Shown here: in pieces, positions 43,064 to 52,197 of the stretch
Numbering within the stretch: position 1 is the first letter of the stretch
Layout: every line of letters starts with the position of its first letter
Source: an uncultured Cohaesibacter sp.
Lineage (GTDB): Bacteria; Pseudomonadota; Alphaproteobacteria; Rhizobiales; Cohaesibacteraceae
DNA: 64,000 nucleotides
Assembly: GCF_963677725.1 (NCBI RefSeq)
Contig: NZ_OY782507.1
Coordinates: 2,418,001 to 2,482,000 of the forward strand
Direction: 5' to 3'
The notes under the pieces: model-generated
What the model was told of the DNA's origin: nothing
What the model saw: only the letters and a program-made list of their open reading frames with translations
The model's database searches: none
Made by a program: the position numbers and the translations under genes

Positions 43064-46000
43064 ATGGCGACGAAGAAAGAACGCATTGCACAAGAAGTCG
43101 CCCGAGCCGTTGGAGCCGGAAAACCCGTCGCCATGGAGACGGTGGACTTCAGCGACCCAAACCGCCCAAAAACCTGCCTTGAGGTCGATTTTCCGATAGT
43201 GCCGATTAACCAGATCGCCGCTATTGAGGGAAAGGGCTCTGGCGCTTTAAAGCCCATATATCAAGTCTCAAAGTGGTGGGCTCGGCGCAGGTCAACTGTC
43301 TTCCGTGCCTTGCTTCAGGCATCGGTTGCAAAGGCGCCTGATGATCCCTCGCACGCGGCCAAGCTCATCTGGGAGAACTACTATGCCAATCACCAGAAGA
43401 AGGGTGCGTTTAAACACCTGAAGGTCGCAGACATCTTCATGGGCGGCGGCACCACGCTGGTCGAGGGCTCGCGCCTCGGCATGCAAATGTCGGGGAACGA
43501 CCTGAACCCCGTCGCATGGTTCGTGGTCAAGCAAGAGCTTGCCGATGTCGATCTGGACGAGGTGAAGCGCCTGTTGGCTGACATCGAGGCCGAGGTGAAG
43601 CCGCAGATCATGCCGTTCTACTATTGTGACGGCCCGAATGGAGAAAAAGGCACCTGGACGCACAAGCCAACCGGCAAAGTGATGGGGCCAGATTTCGATC
43701 CGCTGACGCTGAAGCCGGAGGAGCGGAAAGACTACGACTACGACGGGCCCGAGATCATATACACCTTCTGGGCCAAGCATGGCCCTTGTCAGGTGACAGG
43801 CTGCGGCCATCGCACACCTACGTTCACAAAACCCCTGATGGCAGCGAAAAGTATTTCGGCAAAATACTGGGAGCATACCTGCCAGAACTGCGGGACCGAA
43901 TATGACATTGAGGCCGCTGAAGTACGATTAGCACCCAGCGCTCCACTCGTTTTGAATCCAGACGAAAAGCCTTATTCCGTATTGGATTCGAAGGGGCGGT
44001 CAACCTGTCCAAATTGCTCAAAAGTACATCTCAAAAGGTTGGATAAGGGGAAGACAAAAAAGATACACCTTAGTCTGCTTGTGCACCCAAGCTGGCTAGC
44101 AGGAAGCCCAAAGAACGACGCCGAAACGCGTGAATTTGGCGGAACGCCCCATGACTCCGTCGAAGACACAGTATCTTGGAACACAGCGCGCTCCCAAACA
44201 ATCAGACTTTTGGAAGTTCGGGGAAAACTACCAGATTCTGTTACGTGCCCAGAGACAAACGTGTCATTTTCCACTGGCTCCGCTGGTGGCACAGTGCCAA
44301 AGAAGTCAACTTTCTCTTGCGCCGCATGTGGTACAAACCAAGACTTGCTTACCGCCATCAAAGGTAGCGGTAAGGCAGGCCCTATGGCCGCTTATGCGGT
44401 TCAGTGTTTTTCCCAAAATGAAAAAGACAAGGCAGGCACAAACAATGGCCGCTTTTTCCAACCTGCAAATGAAACGGTTGCCAGCCAGCTGAACGCAGCT
44501 TTCAGGGAGTGGCGATCACGCAGCGAGGACGATCTGGAGGCTTTCTGGCCAAAATCTGAGGTTCCCTATGGCTTCATGACAGGGATAGCAAACGGCGATA
44601 TTCGACTTGGACATGGTTTTACCCATTGGTGGACAATGTTCAATCCGAGACAGTTGTTAGTGAATTCGCTCTTGTTGAAGGCAATCGAGCACGTCGGCGA
44701 CTACTCGTGGGCCTCTAGAGAATATCTGCTATCCGTGTTCCAACAGTACATCAGAAATCAAAATATGTTCTGCTTTTGGAACATCCAGCGCGCTCTGGAG
44801 CCCATGTTTTCGAACAACAATTTCCATCCAAAAATGAATGCAGTAGAAAACTCGTGCTTTTCCGGATTGGGGCGCGGTGATTTCTCTTCGTGTGCTATGA
44901 AGGCGCTAGAGTCCATTTCATGGTCAAAGGAACCTTGGGAGATAGCATGTTTTGATGAGCAAGGGCACAGTGAAAAGGTGCCAACTAAAGATCCTGTAAG
45001 AGATCGCATAAACTTGGCATGCCACTCGTCAACCGATCTTTCTGATACCGTTGACGGTTCAATTGATATAGTCATTACCGATCCCCCTTTCGGCGGCTTG
45101 TTACATTATTCAGAGTTGGCTGACTTTTTCCACGTTTGGCTGCGGCTGCCGCTTGGAAAGAAATATCCCGAGATTTTTGAAGCAGAGTACACGCCAAAGG
45201 CGATGGAGGCGGTAGCGAATAGAGCTCGTGAACCAGAGGATCCCGACGGATTTTATCAACGCCTTTTGACTGCTTGTTGGAAGGAAGCGCATCGGGCTCT
45301 GAAACCGGGTGGAATGCTCGCCTTCACTTTCCATCACAGCGAAGATGCACCATGGGTTTCCGTTTTGGAATCGCTGTTTGACGCAGGTTTCTATCTCGAA
45401 GCGACCTATCCCATCCGATCAGACGAAACTAAGGGTGACGGAGAATTCGGGTCAAAGACCATTGAATACGACATCATCCATGTTTGTCGAAAGCGGACCG
45501 AAGAACCCAAGGAAGTCAGCTGGGGCCGGATGCGCCGTGAGGTGTTGGCCGACGTACGCCAGCTTCAGGGCATGTTGGAAAATCACGCCCGCGCTGGTCT
45601 GCCCGCCGCCGACCTGCAGGTCATCCGCCGCGGCAAGGCGCTGGAATACTTCTCGCGCCACTATGGCAAGGTCTATGTCGACGAAGGCCGCCCGATCTCG
45701 GTCAAGGATGCTCTGGTCGGCATCAACCAGCTGATTGACGAGGATGCCAACAAGGCCTCGGAACCGCCCCCGGTCATAGCGGAGCCCATCACCCGGCAGT
45801 TCCTGCGCATCTTCGATGGCAAGACCGAGCTTGCCCGCGACCAGATGCAGAAGCTGCTGCGCGGCTCTGGAATAGCACCAGATGAGTTCGAGAAACGAGG
45901 CTGGTGCAGCGAAGACAAGAAGGTTTTCCAGCTTGTTGATCCGCTGGACTTCGCCCGTGATTGGCAGGGCAAGCATCGTCGCCGTCTGACCGCCGATCTT

Positions 46001-46243
46001 GATCAGGCGTTGGTGATCATTGGCGCATGCTATGACGGCAGCGGCATCAACGCGTCGGACACGCTCAAGAACGAAAACTTCAAGCCGCACCCCGCCCTGA
46101 AAAGCCTGCTCGAATGGCTGAGCAAGCGGGGACAGACGCAATCGATGCGTAACGCCGCGTCGCGGGCGCTGACCATCTACAACAACTGGGCCGCCAGCAA
46201 CAAAGACCAGGTCCGGCAGCTGTCCCTGTTTCAGGAGGACTGA
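43064..46243 (+). CDS. DUF1156 DNA methyltransferase
   Basis: 1059 aa, ribosome site AAGGA. The N-terminal DUF1156 segment (VSKWWARRRSTVFRALL, 68-84) precedes SAM-binding motif I VADIFMGGGTTLVEGSRLG (from 121) and catalytic motif IV DPPF (about 673; TDPPFGGLLHYSEL), giving an N6-adenine or N4-cytosine type enzyme. Three CxxC pairs (CQNCGTEY, CPNCSKVH, CAACGTNQ) suggest zinc ribbons in the large insert between the motifs. It should mark host DNA in the BREX-like system. Base composition is strikingly mosaic: G+C-rich ends and a lower G+C middle. Confidence 0.9.
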   Translation: MATKKERIAQEVARAVGAGKPVAMETVDFSDPNRPKTCLEVDFPIVPINQIAAIEGKGSGALKPIYQVSKWWARRRSTVFRALLQASVAKAPDDPSHAAKLIWENYYANHQKKGAFKHLKVADIFMGGGTTLVEGSRLGMQMSGNDLNPVAWFVVKQELADVDLDEVKRLLADIEAEVKPQIMPFYYCDGPNGEKGTWTHKPTGKVMGPDFDPLTLKPEERKDYDYDGPEIIYTFWAKHGPCQVTGCGHRTPTFTKPLMAAKSISAKYWEHTCQNCGTEYDIEAAEVRLAPSAPLVLNPDEKPYSVLDSKGRSTCPNCSKVHLKRLDKGKTKKIHLSLLVHPSWLAGSPKNDAETREFGGTPHDSVEDTVSWNTARSQTIRLLEVRGKLPDSVTCPETNVSFSTGSAGGTVPKKSTFSCAACGTNQDLLTAIKGSGKAGPMAAYAVQCFSQNEKDKAGTNNGRFFQPANETVASQLNAAFREWRSRSEDDLEAFWPKSEVPYGFMTGIANGDIRLGHGFTHWWTMFNPRQLLVNSLLLKAIEHVGDYSWASREYLLSVFQQYIRNQNMFCFWNIQRALEPMFSNNNFHPKMNAVENSCFSGLGRGDFSSCAMKALESISWSKEPWEIACFDEQGHSEKVPTKDPVRDRINLACHSSTDLSDTVDGSIDIVITDPPFGGLLHYSELADFFHVWLRLPLGKKYPEIFEAEYTPKAMEAVANRAREPEDPDGFYQRLLTACWKEAHRALKPGGMLAFTFHHSEDAPWVSVLESLFDAGFYLEATYPIRSDETKGDGEFGSKTIEYDIIHVCRKRTEEPKEVSWGRMRREVLADVRQLQGMLENHARAGLPAADLQVIRRGKALEYFSRHYGKVYVDEGRPISVKDALVGINQLIDEDANKASEPPPVIAEPITRQFLRIFDGKTELARDQMQKLLRGSGIAPDEFEKRGWCSEDKKVFQLVDPLDFARDWQGKHRRRLTADLDQALVIIGACYDGSGINASDTLKNENFKPHPALKSLLEWLSKRGQTQSMRNAASRALTIYNNWAASNKDQVRQLSLFQED

Positions 46244-46245
46244 CC

Positions 46246-46746
46246 ATGAAGCAGCTGCATGACACGGTCTGGCAACGGCGCGGCGTAAGCTGGATCTGGG
46301 AGAACGATGCCTTCTCCGAGGTCACCAAGGCCAGAGAGGTATTCAGCCTCCGTGAAATGATCCGCGCGTCCAAGAACTGGCCAGACGATCTGCCCAGCAA
46401 TGGTGGGAACACGCTGGTTGTCGCAGGCCTCGACGCTTGCCTTGACCTGCTGTCCCCGGCGAATGCCGAAGAGTGGCTCGCAGACACGCTCAAGCACGCC
46501 ATCCTGTCATTTCAAGATGCCTATGAAGGTGATGCCGCACTGGTGTTCTGGCTCCCTGGTGGTCAACGCCGTTTGCAGGTTCAGACAGCGAGCGATGCTG
46601 TCACCTGGAAATGCTCAGCACCTTTCGGAGGGGAAACGCTGGATTTCGGCCGAGTGCTGTGGGGCGAAGCACGCGAATACCCTCAGGAAATCATCCTGGC
46701 GAATGGCAATAAACCTGCCGGGCTCTTTCACCTGCGGATCACCTAA
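46246..46746 (+). CDS. DUF3780 protein of the BREX-like operon
   Basis: 166 aa, start preceded by CAGGAGGACTGACC overlapping the methyltransferase stop region. WIWENDAFSEVTKAREVFSL and VVAGLDACLDLLSP fit DUF3780, a family found almost only beside DUF499 and DUF1156 genes in predicted defence loci. No catalytic motif is obvious; presumably a structural or specificity subunit. Confidence 0.83.
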   Translation: MKQLHDTVWQRRGVSWIWENDAFSEVTKAREVFSLREMIRASKNWPDDLPSNGGNTLVVAGLDACLDLLSPANAEEWLADTLKHAILSFQDAYEGDAALVFWLPGGQRRLQVQTASDAVTWKCSAPFGGETLDFGRVLWGEAREYPQEIILANGNKPAGLFHLRIT

Positions 46747-46748
46747 GC

Positions 46749-49517
46749 ATGCAAGTTGAAGAGGTGACATACTCCCCAGGCGAACGGATCAAACATTCAG
46801 ATCACGGTGCGGGCGTGGTCCTGGAGGCACCTCAGGACGGCTATCTACGCGCGTTCTTCAGCGACGGCGAACGCCGCGTGCCCGTCGCCAGCATCCAGCG
46901 TGAACTGTCGCGAACCGAGCGCATTCTGCGATCTGTTGAAGGAAATGCTGATCGGGCGAAAAAGGTTTGGTTGTCCTATGAGGCACACGCTTTGCCCGCG
47001 ATGGAAAGCGCCTCAGCGCTTACCTCTGCAAGAATTGACCTGTTGCCGCACCAGGTTGTTCTGACTCACCGGATCGCAACGGCCTCTCCCCGCCGGTATC
47101 TGATTGCCGATGAAGTCGGCCTTGGAAAGACTATTGAAACCGCGCTGGTCCTTCGAGAGCTGGCTAGTCGAGGTGAGTTGGATCGCGCCCTGATGGTGGT
47201 TCCCGCTGGGTTGGTGAATAACTGGCACGAGGAACTGAATGATGTCTTCAATCTGGATTTTGAAGTCTTTGGTTCCGCAGGCGATATCACGGACCGAAAG
47301 ACAAATGCATTCGCCAAACATGACAGGCTGATTGCCAGCATTGACACATTGAAGCGTCCGGCACGGATTAAGCGGCTTCTCGATGCGCCTCGATGGGACC
47401 TAGTGGTCTTCGATGAAGCCCACCATCTGACGGCGCACCGCACCGGCGGAAAGGTTCGAAAGACAGAGAACTATAAGCTAGGCGAAGCTCTCAAAGGCCA
47501 TACTCGCGACCTGCTTTTGCTCTCCGCGACGCCGCACCAAGGCAACCACTTCCAGTTCTGGATGTTGGTCCAATTGTTGAACCCGACGCTTTTCAACAAT
47601 CCCGAGGATATGCTCGAAAACCGTCATCGCTTGAATACTGTGATGTTCAGGAGAACGAAGGCAGACGCGTGCAAACCAGACGGAGATGCATTGTTCGCGC
47701 GTCGCTGGGTAAATACCGAATCTTTTCTGATGGGAGAGGAAGAGCGCAGTTTTTACGAAAAGCTCAGAGAATACCTTGAAGACGGTTTCGATTTGGCTAA
47801 GCGACAAGGAAATCAAGGTCGGGCTCTTGGATTTCTGATGGCGATCTTCCAAAAGATTGCAGCATCAAGTTTTTCGGCCGTGCGAAGGACCCTGAAGCGC
47901 AGGATGCTGATGCTTACTCTGCACGAGGCACTGCTACGCGACCGAGAATTGGACATTGAAGGTCGGGAACGACTCTACGATGAAGCCCGCGAGTTGATCC
48001 ACGCAGAATGGGGACTAGAACGCGATCCGATCAGCCGAAGCGAAGTTGACCGGGTGATGGCCGATTTAAAATACCGTTTGGCAAAGAAGTTGGACGAAGA
48101 AGCGCTTGAAATGGCCTCCGACCCATATGGCAGCGAATTTGCCTCGTCTCACGTAGAGGACGCAGCGTCCGCGGCAGTAGAACTTCATCTGCCTGAAGAG
48201 CGGCTACGCATTGCCGATCTGCTTTCTTGTTTCCCAAGTCAACGCGAGACCAAAGTTCAGAAATTGCTGGATGGGCTCGGAGTTCTTTGGAGGCAAAACT
48301 CGGACGAGAAAGTCGTGATCTTCGCAACATACCTAGGAACCGTTGATCTACTCGCCCGCGAAATCGAAGAAGTATACCCGGGGCAAGGCGTCGTGGTGCT
48401 CCGAGGTGGTGATCACGGTGCAAAACTTGCTGCCGAGCGTCGTTTCAAACAGAAGAATGGCCCCCGAGTGCTTGTCTGTACGGCTGCAGGCAGGGAAGGT
48501 ATCAATCTACAATTCGCGCGCATCCTGTTCAATTTTGATCTCCCTTGGAACCCGATGGACATGGAGCAACGGATCGGACGAATTCACCGCTACGGCCAAA
48601 CGCATACCGCACAGGTCTACAATCTAGTCTTGTCCGACACGATCGAAGGACGAATCTTTCTGCTTCTTGACGATAAGCTTCAAGAGATTGCCCGTACTCT
48701 CGGCAAGGTGGATGCCGAAGGGAATGTGGCTGAAGATCTTCGATCGCAAATACTTGGACAGCTCTCAGAGCGCTTGAACTACGACCGCCTGTATCAAGAA
48801 GCGTTAGGCGATCCGGAACTAAAAAGGACAGCCGTGGAATTGGAGGCCGCTTTATCTAATGCCCGCGAAGCAAGGGAGGTGGTATTTGATTTGTTCCAAG
48901 ACCTCGATGGTTTCAGTTTAGACGACTACAAGCCCTTTTCTGATGTCACATCTGGATTGGGGCGTTTAGTGGAATTTCTTTCAACTGCATTTGCCGGACG
49001 CAACCTCAGGATTGTCTCGATTGATGAACAAACGATCGACCTTGTCGGAGCAGACGGAACCCGCCACAGTAGGTTCACTCTCGACCGCGAAATAGCTACC
49101 ACACGCGATGACTTCGACCTTTTGGGTTTAGACCATCCAGTCGCCCAACAGGAGTTGGGTCGCTGGCGTAGTGTCTCCCCGGAAGATCTCGGCGTCTCGA
49201 TAGACGCCGAAGAGTTTGGTCAGGGTGTCCTCTCTGTTTGGATGGTTGAGACTTCGAACAGCGCGGGAGAGCGAAAAACTACGATTCAACCGATTGCCGT
49301 TAATCTCGATGGACAACGGATTCCCGCTGCTGAACGCCAAGTCGAAGCTGTGCTTCGCGCAAAGACGTTGCCTCCCATCATGAGTGTTGAACAACGACTT
49401 GAACTTTTTCAGCGGCATGTGGAGCCCACTCTGCAGCGGGAATTGAAGCACAAAGGTTCGGCTAATGGCGATAGAAGCTATTCCGCTGAACTGATTGGCT
49501 ACGTTGAGTTTTGTTGA
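46749..49517 (+). CDS. SNF2/RapA-like helicase of the BREX-like operon
   Basis: 922 aa superfamily 2 ATPase. Motif I DEVGLGKTIETALVLREL (121-138), motif II DEAHH (222-226), motif III LLSATPHQGN, and C-terminal motifs V-VI (TAAGREGINLQ; QRIGRIHRYGQ near 607-617) are complete. The C-terminal 250 aa form a unique domain. Such helicases translocate on double-stranded DNA and occur in DISARM, BREX-like and DUF1156 loci. Two bases separate it from the DUF3780 stop. It is the last gene of the operon, with a 215-base gap to the recombinase. Confidence 0.9.
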   Translation: MQVEEVTYSPGERIKHSDHGAGVVLEAPQDGYLRAFFSDGERRVPVASIQRELSRTERILRSVEGNADRAKKVWLSYEAHALPAMESASALTSARIDLLPHQVVLTHRIATASPRRYLIADEVGLGKTIETALVLRELASRGELDRALMVVPAGLVNNWHEELNDVFNLDFEVFGSAGDITDRKTNAFAKHDRLIASIDTLKRPARIKRLLDAPRWDLVVFDEAHHLTAHRTGGKVRKTENYKLGEALKGHTRDLLLLSATPHQGNHFQFWMLVQLLNPTLFNNPEDMLENRHRLNTVMFRRTKADACKPDGDALFARRWVNTESFLMGEEERSFYEKLREYLEDGFDLAKRQGNQGRALGFLMAIFQKIAASSFSAVRRTLKRRMLMLTLHEALLRDRELDIEGRERLYDEARELIHAEWGLERDPISRSEVDRVMADLKYRLAKKLDEEALEMASDPYGSEFASSHVEDAASAAVELHLPEERLRIADLLSCFPSQRETKVQKLLDGLGVLWRQNSDEKVVIFATYLGTVDLLAREIEEVYPGQGVVVLRGGDHGAKLAAERRFKQKNGPRVLVCTAAGREGINLQFARILFNFDLPWNPMDMEQRIGRIHRYGQTHTAQVYNLVLSDTIEGRIFLLLDDKLQEIARTLGKVDAEGNVAEDLRSQILGQLSERLNYDRLYQEALGDPELKRTAVELEAALSNAREAREVVFDLFQDLDGFSLDDYKPFSDVTSGLGRLVEFLSTAFAGRNLRIVSIDEQTIDLVGADGTRHSRFTLDREIATTRDDFDLLGLDHPVAQQELGRWRSVSPEDLGVSIDAEEFGQGVLSVWMVETSNSAGERKTTIQPIAVNLDGQRIPAAERQVEAVLRAKTLPPIMSVEQRLELFQRHVEPTLQRELKHKGSANGDRSYSAELIGYVEFC

Positions 49518-49666
49518 TAATTTGTGCCAACATGTTCACTTTCTTATGGCAATTGTTGTCCTAAACATGCGAACTTTAACGTTCAATAGAACGAGGGTCT
49601 GAAATCGGATCTCCGTCACTTTCAAGTATACCCTGCTGTGACAGGGAAACGTTACGCCTCAGGGCG

Positions 49667-49729
49667 TCACATCAGGGTTGACATTGACTATTTGTGACGC
49701 GGTAGCCTTGGGCCTAAACCCTGAGGTGA
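49667..49729. promoter_or_regulatory. Candidate res/operator site upstream of the second serine recombinase
   Basis: TCACATCAGGGTT (49667-49679) and AACCCTGAGGTGA (49717-49729) are near-perfect inverse copies (one mismatch). A CTCAGGGCGTCAC half site and a GTGAC word lie further upstream, and GTGACGC between them. The layout fits a resolvase site overlapping its own promoter. Confidence 0.5.
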
Positions 49730-49732
49730 CAC

Positions 49733-50281
49733 ATGGCAAAAATAGGCTACGCCCGCGTCAGTACGCATGAACAAGATTTGGAAATTCAACAAAACCGGCT
49801 TGAGGCCGAAGGCTGCGGCCTGATCCGGTCAGAAAAGGTATCTGGCGGCAGTCGTACCAATCGCCAAGAGCTAGCCACCATCCTTGAGTTCCTACGACCA
49901 GAAGATGAGTTGATTGTGACCCGGCTTGACCGCCTTGGCCGCGACACACGTGATGTCTTGAACATCATCCATGAGTGCGAGCAGAAGAATGCGTTTGTGA
50001 CCGTCCTCGACCCTTACGTTTCCACCAAGGGCGACATGGGCCAGATCGTCATGACAGTCCTGGGCATGGTCGCTCAGATGGAGCGACGGTTCATCAAAGA
50101 ACGACAACGCGAAGGCATCGAACGAGCGAAGACGCAGGGCAAGTACAAGGGCGGCCAACAACGCATTGACCGAGACAAAGTGCTGCGAATGAAATCCGAG
50201 GGAAAGGGTCCCAGCGCCATCGCCTCTGCACTAGGTTGTTCGCGCATGCAAATCTACCGAATTCTGGATGTAGAAGAATAG
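49733..50281 (+). CDS. Serine recombinase (resolvase family)
   Basis: 182 aa. IGYARVSTHEQDLEIQQNRL holds the catalytic serine, with RLDRLGRDTRDVLNI, the linker helix GMVAQMERRFIKERQREGI and a C-terminal helix-turn-helix (GPSAIASALGCSRMQIYRIL). Tn3-resolvase size. Candidate binding sites lie within 70 bases upstream. Distinct in sequence from the recombinase of element A (24424-25056). It may resolve multimers of element B. Confidence 0.93.
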   Translation: MAKIGYARVSTHEQDLEIQQNRLEAEGCGLIRSEKVSGGSRTNRQELATILEFLRPEDELIVTRLDRLGRDTRDVLNIIHECEQKNAFVTVLDPYVSTKGDMGQIVMTVLGMVAQMERRFIKERQREGIERAKTQGKYKGGQQRIDRDKVLRMKSEGKGPSAIASALGCSRMQIYRILDVEE

Positions 50282-50496
50282 CCCGTTCGGGCGGAAAACA
50301 GACCTACACTGCGGGGGATACCAACGGCCGATTTGGATGGTTATTGGGCCTGAAACTGTAAGGCGGGCGAAAGCAATGTGGAATTGAAATGTGCGGTTTA
50401 TGCAAATCCGGTTGGCTCTATGGCGTATGCGCGGTAAAGTAGCAACAAGCCTCCTACAGGCGATTAGAATGTGCCTCAGAATGAGAACCACGGTTT
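50282..50496. ncRNA. Gap upstream of the reverse transcriptase, possible non-coding RNA
   Basis: 215 bases, G+C-rich compared with the RT gene, without an ORF. Small dyads such as GCCCGTTCGGGC at 50281-50292 are present. Many defence RTs use a structured RNA encoded directly upstream, so this is the place to look. No defined RNA family is recognised. Confidence 0.3.
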
Positions 50497-52197
50497 GTGT
50501 CTGATTATAATAAACAAGGTGATGATTCCGAATATAGCCTAAGTGCTGCATTTTGGGAAAAGGGGCAAGCGCTCGGCTTTCCTATCCAATTTGACCTCGT
50601 GCTTAAGCATCTGCGACAGGACATGAGGGACGACTGGTACTTTGACTGCCTGCAATATGACGACCTATTCAACAATCCGAGCGAAGCTAAACGTATCGTC
50701 CTGTCTCTACTGCAGGAATGGAACGGTGTGTACTTCGGAACCCGCAGCGTTGTGCGTAACATACCCAAGAAGGGCTATGGAGAACGCTACGGTCTGGAGA
50801 CCGACTTTTTTGATCGTTTCGTCTATCAGGCGATCTGCACATTCCTTATCCCCTACTATGACAGCCTGCTCAGCCACCGAGTGCTCAGCTATCGCTACGA
50901 CCCTGCGCCGCAGAACCCCAAATACTTATTCAAGAACAAGATTGACCGATGGTTCACATTTGAAGGTGTAACTTTGACGTTCGCCCGCTCGAACCAGCAC
51001 CTACTGGTGACCGATCTCAGCAATTTTTTCGAGAACATCTCAAGAGCGCAGATCATTGCTGCCCTAGAGATGGCTATTCCAGACATCGTTGCGACGGGCC
51101 ACGAAAAGCTCCATATTCGCAATGCCATAGGTACGTTAGACAGGCTGCTCGGACAATGGACGTTGAGTGGCGACCATGGTTTACCGCAGAATCGGGACGC
51201 ATCTTCTTTCCTCTCAAACATCCTGCTCGCCTCCGTTGATCGCGAAATGGCCAACAAGGGTCATGATTATTACAGATACGTGGACGACATCCGCATCTTG
51301 GCTGACACGGAGATCCACGCGCGCCGCGCTCTTCAGGACATTATCAGGGAATTGCGAAAGGTCGGCTTGAATATTAACGCGAGCAAGACAGAAATATTAC
51401 CACCTGATGTTTCACGAGAGAAGCTGTTCGATTATTTCCCGTCACAAGACAGCGCAACCACCGCCATTAATCAGATGTGGCAATCTCGAAGCCGCAGAAT
51501 TGTGACCCGTTCTGTCGAATACATCTTTGCTATCTTGACTAGTTGCATTGAAGCCGGGGACACTCAGACGCGACAGTTTCGCTTCGCGGTGAACCGCGTG
51601 GCCCAGATTGTGGAGTCTGGTCTCTTCGACGTCGGCGACGCACTATCAGCTACACTACTCGATACGCTTTCCGGCTCGCTTTCGGAGCATGCTGTATCCA
51701 CAGATCAATACTGCCGACTTATTTCAACGCTTGACCGAGATGGCAAATGCCTTCCTGCGCTGGAAGAATTTCTGTTGGCGGAGGAACAAGCCATCCACGA
51801 TTGGCAGAACTACAATATTTGGATGCTACTCGGATCGAGGAGGCACCGATCAGATAGGTTGGTTGACTTAGCCGATAGGAAGCTTCGTAAAGACATGCGG
51901 TCTGGCGAGGCTGCTGCCATATTAATCTGGCTGCGGTGTGTCAATGAGACGGCACTTATCCGCAGATGCATCGAAGAGTTCAGCGAATTACCTTACCAAA
52001 ACGCCCGCTACCTTTTGATCGCTTCCTCGGCGCTTCACAAAGATGACCTCAAGCCTTTACACGGCCATGTACCAATCTGCCTCAAAGGCACGGGGCCACG
52101 AGCCGAGCGTTACACCAACGAGGAAGGTATTCCCTTTGCAAAACGGGAGGCAGCTGATCTGTTGAACCTTGTCGACGAGGTCAGTGAGTATGATTGA
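50497..52197 (+). CDS. Reverse transcriptase of unknown group
   Basis: 566 aa, GTG start (weak ribosome site). Palm motifs of an RVT_1 domain are clear: LVTDLSNFFENIS with catalytic D173, HGLPQNRDASSFLSNILL (GLPQG-type motif, 228 on) and YYRYVDDIRIL with D263-D264, so the enzyme should be active. About 90 N-terminal residues precede the fingers (TRSVVRNIPKKGYGERYGLE). A helical C-terminal domain of about 290 aa replaces the maturase or thumb regions of group II introns and retrons. It overlaps the next gene, a polymerase-like protein, by eight bases. The context suggests an antiphage RT of the unknown-group (UG/DRT or Abi-like) type. Confidence 0.9.
   Translation: MSDYNKQGDDSEYSLSAAFWEKGQALGFPIQFDLVLKHLRQDMRDDWYFDCLQYDDLFNNPSEAKRIVLSLLQEWNGVYFGTRSVVRNIPKKGYGERYGLETDFFDRFVYQAICTFLIPYYDSLLSHRVLSYRYDPAPQNPKYLFKNKIDRWFTFEGVTLTFARSNQHLLVTDLSNFFENISRAQIIAALEMAIPDIVATGHEKLHIRNAIGTLDRLLGQWTLSGDHGLPQNRDASSFLSNILLASVDREMANKGHDYYRYVDDIRILADTEIHARRALQDIIRELRKVGLNINASKTEILPPDVSREKLFDYFPSQDSATTAINQMWQSRSRRIVTRSVEYIFAILTSCIEAGDTQTRQFRFAVNRVAQIVESGLFDVGDALSATLLDTLSGSLSEHAVSTDQYCRLISTLDRDGKCLPALEEFLLAEEQAIHDWQNYNIWMLLGSRRHRSDRLVDLADRKLRKDMRSGEAAAILIWLRCVNETALIRRCIEEFSELPYQNARYLLIASSALHKDDLKPLHGHVPICLKGTGPRAERYTNEEGIPFAKREAADLLNLVDEVSEYD

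Noticed and set aside
39317-49517. DISARM or classical BREX type 1 label
   Set aside because: No DUF1998 or PLD gene for DISARM, and no BrxA, BrxB or BrxL for BREX type 1; only PglZ, ATPase, methyltransferase and helicase themes are shared.
50497-52197. Group II intron or retron interpretation of the RT
   Set aside because: No maturase domain, no intron-like ribozyme ends, and no recognisable msr/msd structure; the partner gene is a polymerase-like protein.
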